Assembly: GCF_913777995.1 (NCBI RefSeq)
Contig: NZ_CAJYVE010000052.1
Coordinates: forward strand, 1 to 63,659
DNA from: an uncultured Pseudomonas sp.
Lineage (GTDB): Bacteria; Pseudomonadota; Gammaproteobacteria; Pseudomonadales; Pseudomonadaceae
Reading direction: 5' to 3'
Length of the DNA stretch: 63,659 nucleotides
The position numbers and the translations under genes are program-made. This document shows positions 27,246-35,792 of the stretch, one piece after another; position 1 is the stretch's first letter; each line of letters starts with the position of its first letter. Below the pieces are notes generated by a model. The model worked only from the letters and a program-made list of their open reading frames with translations, was not told where the DNA came from and made no database searches.

Positions 27246-28184
27246 TCAGGCTGGTAGGGCCACCTGGGGGCGTGGTTCGGCGAAGCAGGCTTGCAGGTGC
27301 GAGAGCACGATCTCGCCCATGGCCAGGCGCGTCTGCTCGGTGGCACTGGCGCGGTGCGGTTGCAGCACCACGTTGTCGAGCCGACGCAGCGCTTCGGGAA
27401 CCCTGGGTTCGTCGACGAACACGTCCAGGCCGGCGCCGGCGATGCGACCGTTCTGCAAGGCTTCGATCAGCGTGGTTTCGTCGACCAGCTTGCCGCGTGC
27501 CACGTTGATGAAGTAGCCGCGTGGCCCAAGGGCCTCAAGGACCTCGGCGGTGACGATCGCGCGGCCCAGGTCGGCCGAGGCGGCCAGTACCAGCACATCG
27601 CTGTGACGCGCCAGGTCCGGCAGGTCGGCGAAGAAGCGATAACCGCTCTGTGGCTGCTCGCGCAGATCGTTGTACTGGATGTCCATGCCAAAGGCCTGGG
27701 CACGGCGGGCGATGGCGTGGCCGACCTGGCCGAGACCGACGATACCAATGCGTGTGCCGGTCACGCGGCGTGCCAGCGGCTGGTTGACCTCACCCCACTG
27801 ACCGTTGCGCACGATGCGATCACCGACGGCCAGGTCGCGCAACGACATGATCAGCAGCCCCATGGCCATGTCCGCGACATCGTCGGTCAGCACGCCTGGG
27901 GTGGTGGTGACGCGAATGCCACGGCTGGCCGCACGGTCGAGGTCCACGGCGTCGGTGCCGATACCGCTGATGGCGATGATCCGCAGGTTGGGCAGGCGGT
28001 CCATCAGCGCATTGGACAGGCCCTTGGCGCCACCGGTGACCACGCCATGGATACGCGGGCCGACGGCATCGAGCAGGGCGTCCTGGTCGTCGGCCTGATA
28101 CAAGCGGTGAACGTGATAGGTCTGCAACAGCTGGGCGTCGATCGGCGCCGGAACGGGTTGAGTCAGCAGGATGTCGTGGGTCAT
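27246..28184 (-). CDS. D-isomer-specific 2-hydroxyacid dehydrogenase
   Basis: This 312-residue NAD(P)-dependent enzyme interconverts a 2-keto acid and a D-2-hydroxy acid (glyoxylate/hydroxypyruvate/2-ketogluconate reductase group). The nucleotide motif is GIVGLGQVG at about residue 147. The catalytic triad is visible: Arg230 in NVARGKLV, Glu259 in VDEPRV and His277 in QPHRAS. A gaaggaagg site precedes the ATG. It is first in the operon with the MFS gene and divergent from a LysR gene, so it is probably under its control. The enzyme at 33783 is a close paralogue. Confidence 0.87.
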   Translation of the reverse strand: MTHDILLTQPVPAPIDAQLLQTYHVHRLYQADDQDALLDAVGPRIHGVVTGGAKGLSNALMDRLPNLRIIAISGIGTDAVDLDRAASRGIRVTTTPGVLTDDVADMAMGLLIMSLRDLAVGDRIVRNGQWGEVNQPLARRVTGTRIGIVGLGQVGHAIARRAQAFGMDIQYNDLREQPQSGYRFFADLPDLARHSDVLVLAASADLGRAIVTAEVLEALGPRGYFINVARGKLVDETTLIEALQNGRIAGAGLDVFVDEPRVPEALRRLDNVVLQPHRASATEQTRLAMGEIVLSHLQACFAEPRPQVALPA

Positions 28185-28262
28185 CGTCGCCTTCCTTCGA
28201 ATTGTCGTTGTGAGGGACTCCGGGAGTGCTGACAGCCTAGGAAAAGCATCGATTCACGTCTA

Positions 28263-28279
28263 ACATTCATCTTGAATGT
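28263..28279. promoter_or_regulatory. Candidate LysR operator between dehydrogenase and lysR genes
   Basis: acattc (28263-28268) and gaatgt (28274-28279) form a perfect inverted repeat with a 5-base spacer, giving the attc-N5-gaat form of a LysR box. It is flanked on both sides by atcgat. It lies in the 115-base divergent gap, 20 bases before the lysR GTG. Confidence 0.5.
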
Positions 28280-28299
28280 ATCGATACAAGAATTGAATC

Positions 28300-29220
28300 G
28301 TGGAGTTGCACCAACTGCGTTGTTTCGTGATGGTCGCCGAAGAACTGCACTTCGGTCGTGCAGCGCAACGGCTGCACATGACCCAGCCGCCGCTGAGTCG
28401 TCAGATCCAGTTGCTGGAGCGTTCCCTGGGCGTGCAATTGCTCGACCGCAGCAACCGCCAGGTGCGCCTGACCGTGGCCGGGCGGCACTTCCTGCGCGAT
28501 GCCCAGCACCTGCTGGCCTACACCGAGCAGGCCGGCGACAGCGCGCGGCGCCTGGCCAGCGGCGAAGCGGGGCAACTGGTGCTGGGGTTCACGGCGGTGA
28601 GCGGCTACAACATGGTCCCGGAACTGCTCAGCCGCGCCGGCCAGGCTCTGCCGGACATCGGTTTCGAACTGCACGAGATGGTCTCCAGCGACCAGACCGA
28701 AGCGCTGGCGGCGAACATGATCGACATCGGCTTCGTGCGCCACATGGAGCCACGGCCCGGCTGGAGCTACCAGCTGGCCAGCCGCGAGCCGCTGATGGTG
28801 GTGATGCCGGCAGGGCATCCGCTGGGCAGGCGTGGGCCACTGAGCGTCGCCGACCTGGCCCATCAGCCGTTCGTGATGTATTCGCCCAAGGAGGGCCGGT
28901 ATTTCTACGACTGCATCGTCGGACTGTTCGCTGCCGCTGGCGTGTCGCCGCGTTATCTCTATTACCTCAAGCAGACTCACTCGATCCTGGGCCTGGTGCG
29001 GGCCGGGCTGGGCATCGGCATCGTTCCGGCATCGGCCCGCGAGCTGTACATGGGCCACCTGGACTTCAGGTCGCTGGCCGATGCCCAGCCTTCGGCAGAC
29101 ATGTACATGGTTTACCGCGACGACAACGACAACCCGGCGTTGCCGCGCTTCATCAACATGGCGCGCCAGCATTTCACCCTGGGGGTAGCGCCGAGCGACG
29201 ACCGGTCCAGGACGGGCTGA
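28300..29220 (+). CDS. LysR-family transcriptional regulator
   Basis: This 306-residue regulator has an N-terminal winged helix-turn-helix (LRCFVMVAEELHFGRAAQRL; MTQPPLSRQIQLLERSLG) and a periplasmic-binding-protein-like effector domain. The start is a GTG at 28300. Its divergent position and the palindrome in the gap suggest control of the dehydrogenase-MFS operon and of itself. The inducer may be the sugar acid carried by that transporter. Confidence 0.9.
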   Translation: MELHQLRCFVMVAEELHFGRAAQRLHMTQPPLSRQIQLLERSLGVQLLDRSNRQVRLTVAGRHFLRDAQHLLAYTEQAGDSARRLASGEAGQLVLGFTAVSGYNMVPELLSRAGQALPDIGFELHEMVSSDQTEALAANMIDIGFVRHMEPRPGWSYQLASREPLMVVMPAGHPLGRRGPLSVADLAHQPFVMYSPKEGRYFYDCIVGLFAAAGVSPRYLYYLKQTHSILGLVRAGLGIGIVPASARELYMGHLDFRSLADAQPSADMYMVYRDDNDNPALPRFINMARQHFTLGVAPSDDRSRTG

Positions 29221-29264
29221 AAACGGCCTTCATCCCGATGCCGGTCATGACCAGTGGGTGGTGC

Positions 29265-30194
29265 CTACACGGCCTTGTCCGCCGGCGGTTCCAGCTCCAG
29301 TTGCTGGCGGCGGAACTGCCCCGGTGGTAGGCCGTGGATCTGCCGGAAGCGCCGCGAGAAATAGGCTTCGTCAGCGAAGCCGCACAGTCGCGCCACCTCG
29401 CCGACCGGCCGGGTGCCGCCCAGCAGGTAACTGCGCGCTGCATGCATGCGCCGCTCCAGCACCAGTTCGCTGAAGGTCTTGCCGATCTCCTTGCGCAGCC
29501 AGTGCGTCAGGTAGGTCGGTGACAGGTAGGTGGCGGCCGCTGCCTTGGTCAGACTCAGGTCCGGGTCGGCCAGATGCTTGCGCACGTATTCGCTTATCCG
29601 CGTGAGCGCATCGCGGCGGCTGGCCTGGGCGGCGTTGTCTTCGGCCAGCTGCTTGAGGCGGTCGGCGAACAGCATGCACACCTTGCCGATCATCTGCAGC
29701 AGCAGGCCCTTGATGATTTCCCGGCTGCCGAACTGACGCTGGGCATCCAGGTCGCGCATCTGTTGCACCAGCGCGCAGACCGGTTCGAAGTCGGCCTGTT
29801 CGAGGATGAAATCCATGTGCTCCTGAAAACGGAACGGCGACAGCTCCGGTGCCAGCAGAATGGACACCTCTTCCAGGTCCATCGGGTCGCACTCCAGGTG
29901 CGGCAGCAGGAACGTCTGCGAGAAGTTGATGACCATGAAATGGCTGTCCGCCGGGTGCGGGATGACATGCATGCGGTGCGGCAGGATGAACGCCAGGGCA
30001 TTGCGCGGGAAAGGGCGTTGCACGTGGCCGATCTGCTGCACCGTGTCGCCGCCCAGATTGACCTGAATCTGGAAATACTCATGACGATGCAGGGCGGTTT
30101 CCGCCACCCGTCCGTGTTCGTCGCGGATGTAGAAATCCGCTCGTTCGCTGCGCTGCTGCATGCCGTAGGTAGGTATCCGGCTGACTGAATGCAT
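29265..30194 (-). CDS. AraC-family transcriptional regulator
   Basis: This 309-residue protein has an N-terminal cupin-like effector domain (HRHEYFQIQVNLGGDT; LAFILPHRMHVIPHP) and a C-terminal AraC DNA-binding domain with two helix-turn-helix units (LSLTKAAAATYLSPTYLTHW; VGEVARLCGFADEAYFSRRF). The second Met (30194) fits the aagggag site at 6-base spacing; the first Met (30200) touches that site. It is divergent from the MFS-FAH-SDR-dehydrogenase operon and likely regulates it. Confidence 0.88.
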   Translation of the reverse strand: MHSVSRIPTYGMQQRSERADFYIRDEHGRVAETALHRHEYFQIQVNLGGDTVQQIGHVQRPFPRNALAFILPHRMHVIPHPADSHFMVINFSQTFLLPHLECDPMDLEEVSILLAPELSPFRFQEHMDFILEQADFEPVCALVQQMRDLDAQRQFGSREIIKGLLLQMIGKVCMLFADRLKQLAEDNAAQASRRDALTRISEYVRKHLADPDLSLTKAAAATYLSPTYLTHWLRKEIGKTFSELVLERRMHAARSYLLGGTRPVGEVARLCGFADEAYFSRRFRQIHGLPPGQFRRQQLELEPPADKAV

Positions 30195-30758
30195 GCTCAT
30201 CTCCCTTGTTGTTCTTGCCCGGCTGCGAATGGGCGAGCCGGTGACGCGGGTCGATTCTGTACAACGGGCTGTGCGGGGTGCAATGCCTTGTACGATGACT
30301 TGATGGCGGATGGATTGTAGGGCGCTTGGACAATCCCGAGCGGGGGTGCAAAAGCGCTGTCGTTCGGACGTGGCCTTGAAAGTGCTCTAGAACAAGGCTT
30401 TCGAGGGATGTTCAACGTCCTGCTGGGAGCATGCCTGGGTGAGGTTTTTTTGGACAGGTGGCTGAGGCACCGTCCATCGGTAAGAAAACGTTCTAACTGG
30501 CGCGTTGCATTTTTTCAGTCGTACGACCACCTTGATAGGCGTTGCCGCCGACATCTATCAACAATAATCAAAGGGTGCCCGCACAATGCACATCATCCCT
30601 CGCTGGACGGTCCCGCCGCCGTCAGCCGTCGCCATAGGCCCGCCTTTCCGGGCCTGATTTCACCCATCCAGCCGTTGTCGTCACCCACCGCTTGCCGGAG
30701 GCGCGGCCCTGCTTTGCGCAAAAACCTCGATACCCCCTAACAACAATGAGGTCACACC
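30195..30758. promoter_or_regulatory. Long regulatory gap between AraC regulator and catabolic operon
   Basis: This 564-base gap has no convincing gene; a 110-residue frame at 30408-30740 has no ribosome site and no family resemblance. Visible elements are the perfect palindrome gtcgtacgac near 30520, related ttgtacga and ctgtacaacg sequences near 30250-30295 on the AraC side, and a leader hairpin aggcccg-cctttc-cgggcct at 30636-30655. The spacing suits AraC-type looping between distant sites. Confidence 0.45.
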
Positions 30759-32111
30759 ATGTCGAGTCCCAATTCCCAGGCGGCGTCGGTCGCCAGCCAC
30801 GCGCTGCCCAACGAGGCCGTCGCCCCCGCACGCCTGCCCACCCGGCGACGCTGGTTCATGCTCAGCCTGCTGTTGATCGCCACCATCATCAACTACGTCG
30901 ACCGGGTGAACATCTCCATCGCCGCGCCCTTCATGGCCAAGGACCTGGGCCTGGACAAGATCCAGATGGGCCTGATCTTCTCCGCTTTCGCCTGGACCTA
31001 TGCGCTGGCGCTGGTGCCTGCCGGCTTCGTCGCCGACCGCTTCGGTTCGCGGTTGACCTACGGCGTGTCGCTGATCAGCTGGTCGGCCGTCACCGTCTGC
31101 CAGGGCCTGGCCAACGGTTTCGCTTCGCTGTTCGGCCTGCGCCTGGCGGTCGGGGCCATGGAAGCGCCGGCGTTTCCGGCCAACAGTCGGGCCGTGACGG
31201 TATGGTTCCCGGCCCGTGAGCGTGGCATGGCCAGCAGTGTCTACGTGTGTGGTCAATACCTCGGGACCGCGCTGTTCACGGGCGCACTGCTGTGGCTGGC
31301 GACCACCTATGACTGGCGTCACGTGTTCTACAGCACTGGCCTGGTGGGCATCGTGTTCGGGGTGATCTGGCTGTTCCTGTACCGTGATCCGCTCAACTGC
31401 AAGAAGGTCAGCAAGGAGGAACTGCAGTACATCGAGAATGGCGGCGGCCTGGTGAAAAGCAGCCAGGAGCGTACCCGCTTCAACTGGCGGCAGATTGCCG
31501 AGCTGTTCCGCTACCGGCAGATCTGGGCGATCTGCATCGGCAAGTTCGCCAGCACCTCGGCGCTGTACTTCTTCCTGACCTGGTTCCCCACCTACCTGAT
31601 CGAAGAGCGCCAACTGACCACCATCAAGGCCGGCATCTTCGCGGTCATGCCGTTCATTGGCGCCACGGTGGGCATCCTGCTGGCCGGCATCGTCTCCGAC
31701 CTGCTGATCCGTCGTGGCTTCAGCATGTCGTTCGCGCGCAAGCTGCCGCTGGTGGTGGGCTCGATGCTCGGCATGTCCATCGTGCTGGTCAATTTCACCG
31801 ACTCCAACCTGGTGTGCATCGCCATCCTCACCATCGCCTTCTTTGCCCAGGGCATCGCTTCGTCTTCGTGGGCGGCGGTTTCGGAGGTTGCGCCCAAGGA
31901 GCTGATCGGTCTCACCGGCGGCGTCACCAGCCTGGCGGCGAACATTGGCGGCATCGTCTGCCCCATCGTGGTGGGCGCCATCGTGCATGCCACCGGCACG
32001 TTCGCCTACGCGTTCTGGTTCATCGGTGGCGTGGCGTTGATGGGCACCCTGTCGTACTCGCTGCTGCTCGGTCGGCTGTACCGCATCGAGCTGAAAACCC
32101 CGGCGCAATAA
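30759..32111 (+). CDS. MFS transporter, sugar-acid (GudP/ACS family) type
   Basis: This 450-residue, 12-segment symporter is of the same family as the gene at 25839. Hallmarks are IATIINYVDRVNISIAAPF, AGFVADRFGSR and EAPAFPANSRAVTVWFPARE. gagg lies 8 bases before the ATG. It opens the operon with FAH hydrolase, SDR and hydroxyacid dehydrogenase genes, so its substrate is probably the acid they degrade. Confidence 0.87.
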   Translation: MSSPNSQAASVASHALPNEAVAPARLPTRRRWFMLSLLLIATIINYVDRVNISIAAPFMAKDLGLDKIQMGLIFSAFAWTYALALVPAGFVADRFGSRLTYGVSLISWSAVTVCQGLANGFASLFGLRLAVGAMEAPAFPANSRAVTVWFPARERGMASSVYVCGQYLGTALFTGALLWLATTYDWRHVFYSTGLVGIVFGVIWLFLYRDPLNCKKVSKEELQYIENGGGLVKSSQERTRFNWRQIAELFRYRQIWAICIGKFASTSALYFFLTWFPTYLIEERQLTTIKAGIFAVMPFIGATVGILLAGIVSDLLIRRGFSMSFARKLPLVVGSMLGMSIVLVNFTDSNLVCIAILTIAFFAQGIASSSWAAVSEVAPKELIGLTGGVTSLAANIGGIVCPIVVGAIVHATGTFAYAFWFIGGVALMGTLSYSLLLGRLYRIELKTPAQ

Positions 32112-32205
32112 ACCGGTTTCCTCCAACACGAAGCGGCTTTCGTCCAACTTTGCCGGGCGTGGCCGCTTTACGCTGAATCCATCGAACAACAACGAGCAGC
32201 CTGAC

Positions 32206-32892
32206 ATGAGCGATTTCGTCTTCACCCCCGCGACCCAGCCCAGCCTGGCGGTGGCCGGCACGGCACAGCGCTTTCCGGTCAGCCGGGTGTTCTGTGTCGG
32301 TCGCAACTACCCGTGGAGCGACGGCCAGGGCCGCAGCGTGCCGCTGTTCTTCATGAAGCCGGCCTCGTCGGTGATCGACGCCCAAGGTGAGATCGCCTAC
32401 CCACCGCAAACCGAAGAGTTCTGTCACGAGATCGAACTGGTGGTGGCCATCGGCAGCGGTGGGGCGGACATTCCGGAAAACCGTGCGCTGGAGCATGTGT
32501 GGGGGTATGCCGCCGGGCTGGACCTGACCCGCCGCGACCAGCAGCGCGCCGCCAAGCAGGCCGGTATGCCCTGGGAAGGCGCCAAGGCCTTCGACGGCTC
32601 GGCGCCCATCAGTGCCATCCAGCCGGTCAGCCGCCAGGGCCATGCCCAAGAGGGCGCGGTGTGGCTGCAGGTCAACGGCCAGGAGCGTCAGCGCTCGGCA
32701 CTGCAGCATCAGCTGTGGTCGGTGGCGGAAATCATCAGCCACCTGTCGCGCAGCCTCAGCCTGCTACCTGGCGACCTGATCATGACCGGCACGCCGGAAG
32801 GCGTCGCCGCCCTGCAGCCGGGGGACCGCATTCGCGCCGCCGTCGAGGGCGTCGGACAGATCGACGTACAGGTCGGCCCGCGCGCCGCCTGA
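32206..32892 (+). CDS. Fumarylacetoacetate hydrolase (FAH) family enzyme
   Basis: This 228-residue, single-domain FAH-family hydrolase cleaves C-C bonds in 1,3-diketo acids, typically yielding pyruvate or fumarate. Metal-binding and catalytic features are present: [20 protein letters not shown] with both acidic ligands, and [10 protein letters not shown] followed by the lysine in GAKAFD. Next to an SDR and a hydroxyacid dehydrogenase, a role like that of 2,4-diketo-3-deoxy-sugar-acid hydrolases is plausible; this is an inference. Confidence 0.85.
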   Translation: MSDFVFTPATQPSLAVAGTAQRFPVSRVFCVGRNYPWSDGQGRSVPLFFMKPASSVIDAQGEIAYPPQTEEFCHEIELVVAIGSGGADIPENRALEHVWGYAAGLDLTRRDQQRAAKQAGMPWEGAKAFDGSAPISAIQPVSRQGHAQEGAVWLQVNGQERQRSALQHQLWSVAEIISHLSRSLSLLPGDLIMTGTPEGVAALQPGDRIRAAVEGVGQIDVQVGPRAA

Positions 32893-32921
32893 GCCAAACG
32901 AACATCCACAGGAGAGCCACA

Positions 32922-33686
32922 ATGTCCAATAATCCCTCTTCGAAAATCGCCTTGGTGACCGGGGCCGGCAGCGGTATCGGCAAGGCCGTGGCCCTCGGCC
33001 TGCTGGAGGACGGCTTCACGGTCGTCCTGGCCGGGCGACGCATCGAACCCTTGCTGGCGCTTGCCGAACAGGCCGCCAGCCAAGGCCGCCAGGCCGTGCC
33101 GGTGGCCACCGACGTGCGCGACCCGAGCAGCGTGCGCGCGCTGTTCGCCACCGTCGAGGAGCGCTTCGGGCGCCTGGACCTGATCTTCAACAACGCCGGG
33201 GTCAACGCGCCGGCGGTGCCCATGGACGAACTGCTGGTCGAGACCTGGGACAACGTCATCGCCACCAACGTCAATGGCGTGTTCCTGTGCTGCCGCGAAG
33301 CCTTCGGCCTGATGCGTCGCCAGCAGCCCCAGGGCGGGCGGATCATCAACAACGGTTCGATCTCTGCCCATACGCCACGGCCTTTCACCGCCCCCTATAC
33401 CGCCAGCAAGCACGCGGTGCTGGGGCTGACCAAGGCCCTGGCCCTGGATGGCCGCGAGTACGACATTGCCTGCAGCCAGATCGACATCGGCAATGCCCTG
33501 ACCGAGCTGTCCGAGCGGATGACGCGCGGGGTGCGCCAGGCCAACGGGCAGATCGCCGTCGAGCCGATGGTGGACGTGCAACACGTCGCCGATGCGGTGC
33601 GTTACATCGCCGCGCTGCCGCTGTCGGCCAACGTCCTGAACATGACCGTGATGGCCACCAAGATGCCCTTCGTCGGCCGCGGCTGA
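32922..33686 (+). CDS. Short-chain dehydrogenase/reductase
   Basis: This 254-residue SDR oxidoreductase has the cofactor motif TGAGSGIG (residues 13-20), NNAG (90-93) and the catalytic Ser146, Tyr159 and Lys163 (YTASK). An aggaga site precedes the ATG at 32922; the frame runs on upstream but that part is inside the FAH gene. Only 29 bases separate it from the FAH stop. It could oxidise a 2-keto-3-deoxy acid at C4 to give the diketo acid that the FAH enzyme would cleave. Confidence 0.87.
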   Translation: MSNNPSSKIALVTGAGSGIGKAVALGLLEDGFTVVLAGRRIEPLLALAEQAASQGRQAVPVATDVRDPSSVRALFATVEERFGRLDLIFNNAGVNAPAVPMDELLVETWDNVIATNVNGVFLCCREAFGLMRRQQPQGGRIINNGSISAHTPRPFTAPYTASKHAVLGLTKALALDGREYDIACSQIDIGNALTELSERMTRGVRQANGQIAVEPMVDVQHVADAVRYIAALPLSANVLNMTVMATKMPFVGRG

Positions 33687-33700
33687 CACCACTCCGCTCG

Positions 33701-33757
33701 CGTGGCAGCGGCATCAGCGGCGAAGTGCTTCCCGGCTGAAGCCGGTCCCACCGGTCA
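33701..33757. repeat. Degenerate REP-type palindrome inside the catabolic operon
   Basis: ggcagcggcatcagcggcgaa and ttcccggctgaagccggtcccacc match the REP arms with several changes and lack the ttcactgcatctgttgtgaa core. It lies between the SDR and the second dehydrogenase gene and could act as an mRNA-stabilising hairpin. Confidence 0.5.
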
Positions 33758-33782
33758 GCGTTTTCCTATTCGAGGTACACCC

Positions 33783-34739
33783 ATGAAACCCGAAGTCCTG
33801 CAACTCAGCCCCATCCTCATCCCGCAGATTCGCGAGCGGCTCGAAGAACTGTTCGTCATTCGCCCCTATTACCAGCAGGCCGACAAGGCCGCCTACCTGG
33901 CCGAACACGGCGCCAACATCCGCGGCGTGATCACCGGCGGCCACACCGGCATCACCCGGGAAGTCCTGGCCAAGCTGCCGCGCGTGGAAGTGGTGGCGGT
34001 CAATGGCGTGGGCACCGACGCCGTCGACTTGGCTTACTGCCGCGACCTGGGCATCCACGTGACGGCGACCATTGGCGCGCTCACCGACGATGTCGCCGAC
34101 CTGGCCATGGGCCTGCTGATCTCGGTATGCCGGGGCCTGTGCACCAGCGACCGCTACGTGCGTTCCGGGCAGTGGCCGCAAAGCCCCACGCCGCTGGCGC
34201 CCTTGCCGCTGGCACGGCAGGTCAGCGGCATGCGCATCGGCATCGTCGGCATGGGCCGCGTCGGCCGGGCCGTGGCCACCCGCGCGGCGGCCTTCGGCTG
34301 CCCGATCCGCTACACCGACCTGCAGGCCATCGACGCCGTGGAACATACCTACGTTGCCGACCTCATCGAGCTGGCCCGAAGCAGCGACGCGCTGATCCTG
34401 GCCGCCGCTGCCGACGGTGGCAAGGCCATCATCGATGCCCAGGTGTTAGACGCCCTGGGGCCGGAGGGCTACCTGGTCAACGTGGCGCGCGGCAAGCTGG
34501 TCAACGAGGACGACCTGGTCGCCGCGCTCAAGGCCGGGCGCATTGCCGGCGCGGCGCTGGACGTGTTCGTCGATGAACCCCATGTACCTGAAACGCTGTT
34601 CGACGACGAGCGCGTGGTGCTGCAACCGCATCGTGCCAGCGCCACGGTACAGACCCGTACGCGCATGGGCGAAATGGTCATCGCCAGTCTGCTGGATACC
34701 TTCGCCGGCAAGAAACCGGTGGGGTGTGTGACAGGCTGA
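33783..34739 (+). CDS. D-isomer-specific 2-hydroxyacid dehydrogenase
   Basis: This 318-residue paralogue of the enzyme at 27246 shares GTDAVDL, LTDDVADLAMGLL and the C-terminal QPHRASAT block. The nucleotide motif is GIVGMGRVG. The catalytic residues are Arg236, Glu265 and His283. gagg lies upstream of the ATG. It is the last gene of the operon MFS-FAH-SDR-dehydrogenase. In such a pathway it could reduce glyoxylate, hydroxypyruvate or a related 2-keto acid product. Confidence 0.87.
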   Translation: MKPEVLQLSPILIPQIRERLEELFVIRPYYQQADKAAYLAEHGANIRGVITGGHTGITREVLAKLPRVEVVAVNGVGTDAVDLAYCRDLGIHVTATIGALTDDVADLAMGLLISVCRGLCTSDRYVRSGQWPQSPTPLAPLPLARQVSGMRIGIVGMGRVGRAVATRAAAFGCPIRYTDLQAIDAVEHTYVADLIELARSSDALILAAAADGGKAIIDAQVLDALGPEGYLVNVARGKLVNEDDLVAALKAGRIAGAALDVFVDEPHVPETLFDDERVVLQPHRASATVQTRTRMGEMVIASLLDTFAGKKPVGCVTG

Positions 34740-34753
34740 GCCTGCCCTGGTAC

Positions 34754-35566
34754 TCACTGGCGCCTGATGACCCCGGCCTGTTCGTCTGGCAAGAGCTTAA
34801 ACATGCCGCTGCCTGAGGACGTGGGTGCGCTGCGCGCCAGTTGCCTGGCAGAGATGAGTGAAGAGACCGATGCATCACTGGAGTGTCGATGGCTAGAAGG
34901 GCTAGGCGTGCTCACGGGAGGCGAGGCCGTGCCCGGCTCGACAGGCAAGGCTTCGATCCACTGCGCCGTTCTTTTCCATGCCGTCGCCATGGACACGGGA
35001 GTCGTGCCCAAATAGTTTTCATGGGAAAGGTCTGGCAGGTCAGCCGTCGAGCTTTGCGCGGTTGTGGAGTGGCTGCGGAGTGAGGGTGGGGGTGTGTTGC
35101 TTCTGCCTGGCGCCGCAGGCTCTCGGAACGTCCTGCTGCTGAATAGATCGTCGAACCCATGCGTTGTCAGGCGAACAAGACGAGTTTCTCGCGCCACCTG
35201 TCTACGCAGACGCAGCAGGTTGCCCAGTCGTCGGGACACGGGGAAGTGCCCCGTGATGTCAGTCGCATTGACCGGATCGCCACGGCAGTAGGCGTAGCTG
35301 TTCACTCCGCCGTGAGCAAACGGACTCAGGCTGTCTGGACTGTTGAAACGCATCAGTAACGGGTTGAACGCCCGGTAACCGTTGCCCAGCAGGTAATGGC
35401 CGGTGAGGGGGTCGCGGTATTCGCCGTTGAAGGCCGGCAGCGGCGAGCCGATGCCCGTTGATGGACGAAAACCGTGGGGCAGGTAGGCGTGCTCCTGCCG
35501 TTGGTCGGTTTCCAGGTCGCGCAGCCGTTGATGGCGAGCCTGATCGTTAACGAGGGACGAGGTCAT
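34754..35566 (-). CDS. Orphan RHS-core tip protein, possibly N-terminally truncated
   Basis: This 270-residue protein has the conserved RHS-repeat-associated core: FNGEYRDPLTGHYLLGNGYR, FNPLLMRFNSPDSLSPF and GGVNSYAYCRGDPVNATD. It is followed by about 160 residues of Ser/Pro/Thr-rich sequence with no recognised toxin fold. Pseudomonads carry many such short RHS genes, whose variable tails may be toxins. The usual N-terminal segment before the core is short here; another frame upstream (about 35570-35660, ending RLYDLVPR) may hold a frameshifted remnant. No immunity gene is seen downstream, where the 14-base gap runs into a convergent operon. Base composition differs from its neighbours. Confidence 0.6.
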   Translation of the reverse strand: MTSSLVNDQARHQRLRDLETDQRQEHAYLPHGFRPSTGIGSPLPAFNGEYRDPLTGHYLLGNGYRAFNPLLMRFNSPDSLSPFAHGGVNSYAYCRGDPVNATDITGHFPVSRRLGNLLRLRRQVARETRLVRLTTHGFDDLFSSRTFREPAAPGRSNTPPPSLRSHSTTAQSSTADLPDLSHENYLGTTPVSMATAWKRTAQWIEALPVEPGTASPPVSTPSPSSHRHSSDASVSSLISARQLARSAPTSSGSGMFKLLPDEQAGVIRRQ

Positions 35567-35792
35567 ACAGGCGCCCGGTGTCGGTGGTCATATGGCCTAG
35601 CCTGGGGCCGTTCGAGCCTTTGGTCAGCTGGCAGAACTGCCAGCCTGCCTGCCGGCCGCCGGCTCCAGCAGGGCGCGGCATTTTCGCGCACTGCAAGAAA
35701 GCGCTTATCAGTTGCCCACACACGCTGTTACTTTTGCCGCCGGGAACACGTCTACGTTCCCGTAGCCCACCCAACCTATGATGAGGAGCATC

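Noticed and set aside
30408-30740. 110-residue open frame in the gap before the second MFS gene
   Set aside because: No ribosome site, no recognisable family, and it overlaps palindromes and a hairpin that look regulatory.
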